Assembly (NCBI RefSeq): GCF_001625305.1 | Contig: NW_017803998.1 | Span: forward strand, 2,509,704 to 2,573,703 | Direction: 5' to 3' | DNA from: Branchiostoma belcheri | Taxonomy: Eukaryota; Chordata; Leptocardii; Amphioxiformes; Branchiostomatidae | DNA: 64,000 bases | Shown: positions 57,825 through 64,000 of the stretch, one piece after another | How the letters are laid out: each line of letters starts with the position of its first letter | Numbering within the stretch: the stretch's first letter is position 1 | Position numbers and translations under genes: made by a program | The notes under the pieces: generated by a model | Database searches by the model: none | The model's input: the letters and a program-made list of their open reading frames with translations, nothing else | What the model was told of the DNA's origin: nothing

Positions 57825-60800
57825 CTGAAGGAAAAAAAAGATTTAATTAAATAATTCTCTTAAGACCATACCATGGAATGTTCGCAGGTAACCTCTATAT
57901 GGACATGTTAATGTTGGAGTGTGCAAAGACAATAAGAAAGGCAACAACAAAAGCATCAACAAATTTAAAGTTCTGTAGATCAAGAATCCCATTTTTTAAT
58001 ACCACAAGACCTTGTATAGCTTTGGCCCATGCCCTCATCTTTAAAGACAATATGCAACAGTTCCTAAAAATAGTCAAACATGATAGATACTATTCATTGA
58101 TCAAAGCCATTTGGATAAAAAATAAATCATCCTTGCAGTTCTTGATTTCTGATGCCAATTAATCCTGGACCAAGTAAGTGCTGACAATGATATCACGATA
58201 AGCAATATGGCTATATTTCAGATCCTGGCACCACGGCTTGTATATAAGATTCTTTCAAGAAGCAAACAATACATTATTATTGTAACTACATGGAATTGTA
58301 CGTTATTAAATGTTTGCTTTAAATTTGTTTTAGCCTTCTCAAAGGAACTTTTTTCACAAGCCATCATGCTCACTGTGAATTTGGCAGAATTTAATTGGAT
58401 TAACTAGTGGCAGCAAAAATCAAATCGGATTGGGATAGTAATGTAACAGTCCTCCTATAAGACTCTGGTCCATTCAGAATAACTCTCATATTTGTGTGCT
58501 CAGGTGACTTTTTTTTTTAAGGAGGATGCCCAGACCAAATGTTGTTACACCGAGAACTGGCAGATACATGTATGAAGTTCAACTCCACTTTGACTTGTTT
58601 GGTGAAAGCTGATGTATATAATGATGTTGGTTCCTTTCTTTAATTAAAGAAAACCCACATATGCAGAAGGTTCTTTACTTAAATTTACCTGTAATCTTAA
58701 AAGCAGAAGATGTCCTGTCATCCTCAGACAAGATGCTTGCAGCTGTGCCATATCCAGTAGGTTGAATGGAAGTGTGCAGCAAGCCCAGCTGTGATGTCAC
58801 CTGTTCAACCTGCACACCTGTGGATCTGTGCTGATCACCTTTGGCAGGTGCTACTGTAACAATGGCACCGGTATAAACTTGTCATTCAAATATCATATAA
58901 TTGGGAATTATATACAATAGGCATGTGGCAATATAGTATAATTGAATAATGGCAATTGAGAGGCAGTAGAATGTCAACAGCACATTCTGAGAAGTTGTGA
59001 TGGCAAAGGTTTGACAAAGCTGATAAACTTAAAATTCATCTCTTACCTAAGTCTGCTCCCCTCTGAAAGTCTTCCTCATCAACCTCAATGTGCACATGGA
59101 GTGGCATCCCTCCACATATCTCCACCAACTCCTGGCTGATGTACTCCTCAGTCAGGATGGCTGACAGGGTTCCATCTCTACAAGCTGACACAAACTCTAC
59201 CTGACTGTCCCTATGGTAGAACCTTAGCTTACAGAGAACACATCCCTCACATAGCTCCCTTATTTCAGCCTTTAACATGTGAAGTCTTTTCATTGTCTCT
59301 TTGAACCTTTGCTGATCATGCAACACAGTTCTTGTGAATAGCTTGTTTATAATGTTTAAAAGGGTCTTCTTTCCTTCTTCACTAATAGTGTTATCTTTCA
59401 CTTCAGACTTCAGCTGTTTATACATCTCCATTCTTTCATTGAACACTGCCTCACTCTGTACATCTTCTGTGATCATAACTTCTAACTTACTGAGGAGAAT
59501 TCTTTTTCCTTCCGAGGAAATACTGTCTGCCACTGTTATGGACAACTTTACTTGCTGATCTGAAAAAAAAGACAAAGTTTTGCATGGATGGTATTCTACT
59601 CAATATGATGAGTTAAATTTCTTGTTTCGTTTCAGAATCTGTTTCTCTTCCCTTTACTCGTGTACCATTGTATATATCAAAGATGTAATCATGCAACATA
59701 AGTTTCTACCCCTGTATTTTGTGCAAATAGATTCTTGGAGCAAAAAAAAAGTTTCTTGAAGCGATTTGACTTAATATGTTTTCCTTTCTGTCAAATGTAA
59801 TGCCTTTAATCTTACCAAACTTCAATGCTTTCCTGTCCCCATTGGTGTCCTCAGTCCCATCTCTCTCTCTCTTTCTCTTCTGGACTTGTGCAGGCTGATG
59901 TGCCTCAGTACCTGAACACAGTTCAAATTTTCAGCAAAGGTAGAGGACATAAAATCACAATTTGACACAACTGATTGTTCAGGATATGAACGATCCCTTG
60001 TATCTTATAATATATAATAACATACATTTGAGGTTTTTCTAGAGCTATTTTTGTAGACTAAAAATCAAATTGAGTTGCAGGTAGAAGGTACACTACATAC
60101 CATAGACACTAGATTAAACAAATTGACAGTTTCTCACCTGACCCTCCGCATGCCTGGAGGAAGCACCGATGAGACTCTTCCCAGTATCTGGACTCCAGGA
60201 GTCTTTTCTTCAGTTCTGCAGCCCTACTGAACTCGGCTTTAGACATCCTCAGAACATTCTCAATCTGATTTGCCCAATGTGTGACATCTGTAGAATCATT
60301 ACCTGTGATGGCAAGTACAGAGTGGTGGAATTCTGGTACGACCTCATTGACTAAGGTTGCAAGTCCTGATTGGTCAGATATGAGGACTGGTACGCCAGCT
60401 GCCATGGCCTCCAGACCAACCAGACCAAAGGGTTCTGTGCGGGAGGGCATGAGAACCAGGTGGGCCTGCTGCATGTCTCGGCAGATGTCTTCCTGGGTGC
60501 CGTGTGGGAGAAGTGTGGGGATCAGTTTTCCTGAGTTGATGCTGGTTTGGAGACTGTTCATACTGGCCTGATACTCCTCTTCACTGACACCACGAATCCG
60601 CAGCTGGATTCTTTCGTGACTTCTCTTTGCCACCCTTGCCAAGGACTTTGCTACAAAGTCAAGACCTTTCAGCTTCCCTACTTCTTTAACCCTACTGATC
60701 AACAGAACAACTTTCTCCCTGCTCTCTACATACTCAACTGTGGTTTCCTGAAATATCTTGGATGGTTCTGGAAGAAAGAGTTTGTGAACTGGCCTCTTGT

Positions 60801-61861
60801 CTTTGGGAATTGCACGAATACTGTTTGTGAGGTGGCCATGTGTTCTGTGTCCGACAGAAAACAGAGTTTTTGCCTTCTCTGCATCTTGTCTGATAGAGTC
60901 TTCCTTCTTCCCAATGCCCATGGCCTTCTCCTCTTCCTTGTACTTCTCTGTGTCTTCAGGTATAGTCTGGGTGACAATACTGATGCTTGCTTGGGGAAAA
61001 CGCTCTTCCATGATAGTTGCTGCTGCTCGGCTAGTGACATCAGCATGGCCCACAATCCACCCTATATCCTGTGGGAGTCTGGGATAGCGGATGTGGTGGT
61101 CAAAGGTCAGCCAATCCAGACAATGTTTTCTTGTGTCTCCTTCTTTGCAGGTTGGGAGGATGAGCTCCACTCCATCAGCCTCAGCACACTTTCTGTCCTC
61201 CTCTGTATCCTCCAACACCAGACAGTACACTTTCCTCCCTGCTCCTGTCAGGATTTGAACCACCTGTCGGTTCATGGTGGAAACGTCGTCTTCTTTAGAT
61301 GTGGCATACTGATCACACACAAGGAGAACTGAGCTGGACTCTGCTGAAGTGAAATAGAAGAATAAGTTTCCCATGTTGTAAGTGATTCACTTCAAATTAT
61401 TACCTCCATGAAAATGCCATATAATGATTATTACTTAGACATGGTAAATGATGGGAATTTCATGCTTGTTACATAAGTATGTAACATCACTATGTGTGAA
61501 TTGTGTAAATGTAAAAGCAATTTAATGCTGAAATGTTTACATGGAATTCAGCCAATTGGGAAAATGGGTAGTTTACGTGCTGGTTTTCTGCACTTTCGGG
61601 CATCACAAGACTCTTTTCTTTAATGGAATAATGCTGTCATACATGTACTACGTCAGCAGTTAATGATGACTGCACATATCAATTAATAAGCAATAATATC
61701 ACAACACAAAAACTCAGCAATACAATGTACAATGGAGGTAGAAAGTTTGCTGCTTTAGAAGGATACAGCAGCAAAACAGTTAAAGCAGTATACTTTCATA
61801 CCACTCCTTTTGTATTCAAAACAATGTACATGTATGTGCCAGAAATAATTGACCTACCCAT
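56253..61861 (-). CDS. Gene F: glycosyltransferase / TRADD-N / TPR protein (frameshift in TPR exon)
   Basis: Exons: 61858..61861 (ATGG), 60138..61343, 59816..59911, 59047..59559, 58689..58853, 56253..57824. All junctions are phase 1. The total is 3556 nt, one base over a multiple of three because of a single inserted base in the last exon. Apart from that base it would be 1184 aa. GT, KRKR linker and TRADD-N are near-identical to gene C, but the start exon, 5'UTR and upstream region match gene D. PRLPQEY and GKPR linkers are missing and replaced by one unique linker. Either a recent pseudogene, an allele or an assembly error. Confidence 0.75.
58689..58853 (-). CDS. Unique linker exon, gene F (55 codons)
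   Basis: Acceptor TTACAG|TAGCA, donor TTACAG|gtaaa, phase 1-1. VEQVTSQLGLLHTSIQPTGY then GTAASILSEDD. It shares only a GYGT motif with the GKPR linkers. No fold recognised. Confidence 0.6.
59047..59559 (-). CDS. TRADD-N-like exon, gene F (171 codons)
   Basis: Same length as gene C, a few substitutions (SSEGKRILLSKLEVM; CEGCVLCKLRFYHRDS). Donor CTTAG|gtaag as in C. Confidence 0.78.
59816..59911 (-). CDS. KRKR linker exon, gene F (32 codons)
   Basis: TEAHQPAQVQKRKRERDGTE, phase 1-1. Confidence 0.78.
60138..61343 (-). CDS. Glycosyltransferase exon, gene F, beta class (402 codons)
   Basis: Begins AESSSVLLVCDQYATSKEDD; GHADVTSRAAATI, VVLLISRVKEVGKLKGLD and TEPFGLVGLEAMAAGVPVL intact. The open frame continues upstream of 61343 but through a clear acceptor (TATTTCACTTCAG), so that part is intron. 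Confidence 0.88.
61858..61861 (-). CDS. Gene F start codon exon (ATG G)
   Basis: Last four bases of the exon 61858..61911 (acceptor CTCTCCAG, donor ATGG|gtagg). Same arrangement as gene D. Confidence 0.58.
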
Positions 61862-62472
61862 GTTTATCTTGGTGCTTCATCTGTCGACTTTCGCACTGTC
61901 TCCATCTGCTGCTGGAGAGAAAAACAAAATATTACATGTGTAGTGTTCTGGGTTCTCTCCAACACTCAAGAATACTCAATAATGAATCTCACACTGGAGG
62001 AGTTTTCATGACTGTACTCTACGGTGTTCATGTATACAGTGACAGGTTTGTAGGAGGGCTAAGTCTAACATCTGGGTTCTTATTTAATTACTGGTGCGTG
62101 GCCTTGGTCTGCCTTGGTATGCGTGGGTGGAGCAGTCCTAACACATTTACTTAGTTCACATCACTACAACATGAAAAAAACAAAAGCATTATGTGGCCAC
62201 GACACAATTTATTATACTTATTTTAAGAAATTGATGTGAGGATAAAACTATAACAGGTTCTTCGAAACGTAAACTTAGGTTTCTTTGTGGTGTTGACTTT
62301 TGCTGCAGTGATTTTTTTTGTACCAGGAAGTAAAATGTTTGGTAGCCATGCAGAAAGTTAGCAACTCAACAAAGATTAACTTTCAACTTTTTATGGAAAT
62401 TACTGTTGTAACGTTAGATAGTGACACAAGAATGTCTTCTTTCATGTTGTTACAGTCAAGAACCAAACTCAC

Positions 62473-62506
62473 CTGTGGTAGACTCAAAAATCATGCCCTT
62501 GTCCAT
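62473..62506 (-). other. Upstream ORF, first half, gene F untranslated exon
   Basis: ATG at 62506, donor ACCACAG|gtgag. Spliced to 61911 it gives 22 codons (MDKGMIFESTTAADGDSAKV...) and a TGA just before the main ATG; same length and first 13 residues as gene D. Confidence 0.45.
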
Positions 62507-64000
62507 GATCCCAACCCATCAGGGGGCCAGGTAAAGGTAGCGTCTCTGGCTTAAGGTCAAAGTGCACCTGAAAAGTGAGACTTGTTACAGTCCTTCTCAT
62601 TGGCCGATCTTAATGAAAATGTTCTCTATCTTTCCGATAGTTACTTCTGTCCAAATGTTAGTGAATTTTTTTGCTGCTGAACTTTTTCCTCATATTTATG
62701 ATTAGTTTTACTTCAGGGAATGGCAAAAGTTATTCAACATGACAATATTTTTCAAGGTCGCACCACTTGGAGATCCCCTAACTTACACCAGTGCAAGGTC
62801 AGTTACACCTAGTCATGGGGCGTACCACAAAGAATTGCAGGGGTGCCAAAATTTTTTAACCTCTCATTCTTGTTCCTGGAGGTCATGACCTAAGATATCA
62901 TGGTAGCTTCTCAGTAAGGGTTGTACTTCTTATTACATCTTACATGTAGTTCCATTGCAATATTCAGTAAAACTTACAGTACTGTAATAAGCAGTGTGTG
63001 GGTAGTGGATTAGAAGGTTCTCAGATACGTTTGATTTGGTTTGCCCCCAAGCCACACTGCCAATGTAAACAATAAGTCAATGCACGGTGGATTGCACAGC
63101 ACAAAACATTAGCTGGTTGAGTGATTTGACTAGCTTGTGTATGTTTGCGCTTGTGGCAGTCCTACCAATTGGTAGTAATTGATGATTCGAGTTATGAATA
63201 ATTACTAGATCTGTGCCACTGAAAGATAGCCAGTGTCTAAATAGTTCAAAGTGTAATGAGGTCGTTTATTTGTTTCAGTCAAAATTGGCCGTGAGCGGTT
63301 GCGTGCATCGTTCGTTGCGCAAGTGGTGATTTGTACGTGCTTACAACGTACGATCTCTGTCGCGATTGCAACTTTACCGTAAGTAGGCCGTACTCGCACA
63401 TGCTTTTTCCACACGGCACGTACGGGGCACGCGCGTTGATCGTACTCGCACGCACGGGTGGTGAATCCGTAGACCGCACGTAGAAAAAGTTTTACATGTA
63501 CTACGGCGTGTCTGCGTGCTCCCAAATCTGTAGGATTCCGTACGGAGGCGGTACTCACCACGCACGGATGCCCTACGTTTGCCCACGTTTTTGCACGTAG
63601 ACAGCACGCACGGCGGGTTGTGACCAAGGCTTTAGGTATATTTCATATTGTCTGGTTTCTATGTAGATATACTCTCAAGTATTCATGAGGTGACAAAAAT
63701 GACGACCATCCAATATGCCACTGTGAGCAATTTAATATATTGTGGGAGCCATTATTCACATGCACAAGTTCTGTGGGTACAAGTGTCCTTCACACACAAA
63801 ATGACACCATTTCAACATTTGTCAACAATTCGAGTATCTATGTACATGTCACCTTCCATGGGGCTAGTGTGGAGACAATTTAAATTCTTGGCAATTCTGG
63901 GAAATTTATAATTCTAAGAGGTCTCAGCTTATTTTTCATGTAAATTGCAAATCATTTGAAGCTACGATCTGTTATTATACGTGTTCAATGGCAAAACATA
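62507..64000. other. Region upstream of gene F
   Basis: 62507-63260 is shared with the region upstream of gene D (41058-41850). 63285-63625 is a CpG-rich repeat. The remainder to 64000 shows no gene I can support. Confidence 0.5.
63285..63625 (-). repeat. CpG-rich CGTACG/CACG repeat, probable MITE
   Basis: About 340 bp very rich in CG, CGTACG, GCACG and CGTA in an AT-rich setting. It begins on the minus strand with CCTTGGTCACAACCCGCCG. The 140-codon frame inside it is a by-product. Ends cannot be fixed without other copies. Confidence 0.5.

Noticed and set aside
60547-61332. Plus-strand frames across GT exons (also 20142-20615, 39287-39667, 52471-52890, 29449-29988)
   Set aside because: They recur in the same antisense frame of every GT exon and match no family; sense frame has clear GT4 motifs.
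61344-61374. ATG at 61374 as gene F start
   Set aside because: Lies before a clear acceptor (TTTCACTTCAG); no paralogue codes there, and the ATGG exon at 61858 fits D and A.
359-61861. NLR-type NACHT/NB-ARC, Death, CARD or TIR domain in the array
   Set aside because: Searched in all plausible minus-strand exons and linkers; no Walker A motif (GxxxxGKS/T) or Death-fold pattern was seen.
63205-63627. 140-codon Arg/Cys-rich frame
   Set aside because: Falls in a CpG-dense repeat; composition explains the open frame.

Overview
The window is nuclear DNA of an invertebrate animal, most likely a lancelet (Branchiostoma). The reasons are GT-AG introns, large phase-1 exons, many AT-rich foldback and MITE-like repeats, abundant TACATGTA, two runs of N from a draft assembly, and protein families (TRADD N-domain, TRIM/NHL, TPR, fused glycosyltransferase) that are expanded in lancelets. 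The species is inferred, not proven.

Every gene I can support lies on the minus strand. The window is a head-to-tail array of six related genes, called A to F here from left to right; each is transcribed from high to low coordinates. The standard gene is: short start exon; one ~1.2-kb exon for a GT-B (GT4-like) glycosyltransferase; short linker exons, usually with a basic KRKR cluster; one TRADD-N-like exon; one or two more linkers; and a ~1.2-1.8-kb terminal exon with 9-14 TPRs and a shared C-terminus ending KKLANL or a close variant. Every internal boundary is phase 1, and the summed exons of A-E divide exactly by three (1021, 1395, 1273, 1153 and 1279 aa). F would be 1184 aa but carries a single-base insertion in its TPR exon.

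Layout: 359-2239 are TRADD-N and linker exons of a gene cut by the left edge, possibly the continuation of A. 3491-10028 is gene A, where the glycosyltransferase runs into a B-box/coiled-coil/filamin/NHL (TRIM2/3/71-like) terminal exon. B is 12670-21592, C 24033-30945, D 33984-40594, E 45512-53842 and F 56253-61861. The second triplet D-E-F repeats A-B-C at about 30.6-32.8 kb spacing: B resembles E, C resembles F, and A resembles D in its 5' end and TRADD-N type. The flanks are duplicated too.

The genes are mosaics. F has a D-type promoter and 5'UTR on a C-type body. E carries a dead B-type TRADD-N exon beside a C/F-type NLS plus TRADD-N cassette, with a visible junction near 49950. The TPR exons differ in the number of a 363-bp repeat. 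Several mobile elements can be called by comparison with empty sites in paralogous introns, two of them with target-site duplications (TA and a 9-bp TTCATCTAG).

Likely function, by inference: cytosolic or nuclear innate-immune or stress sensors or adaptors, in which the TPR array senses or scaffolds, TRADD-N docks signalling partners and the glycosyltransferase is the effector. No NACHT/NB-ARC, Death or TIR domain is visible. No tRNA, rRNA or CRISPR array was seen.
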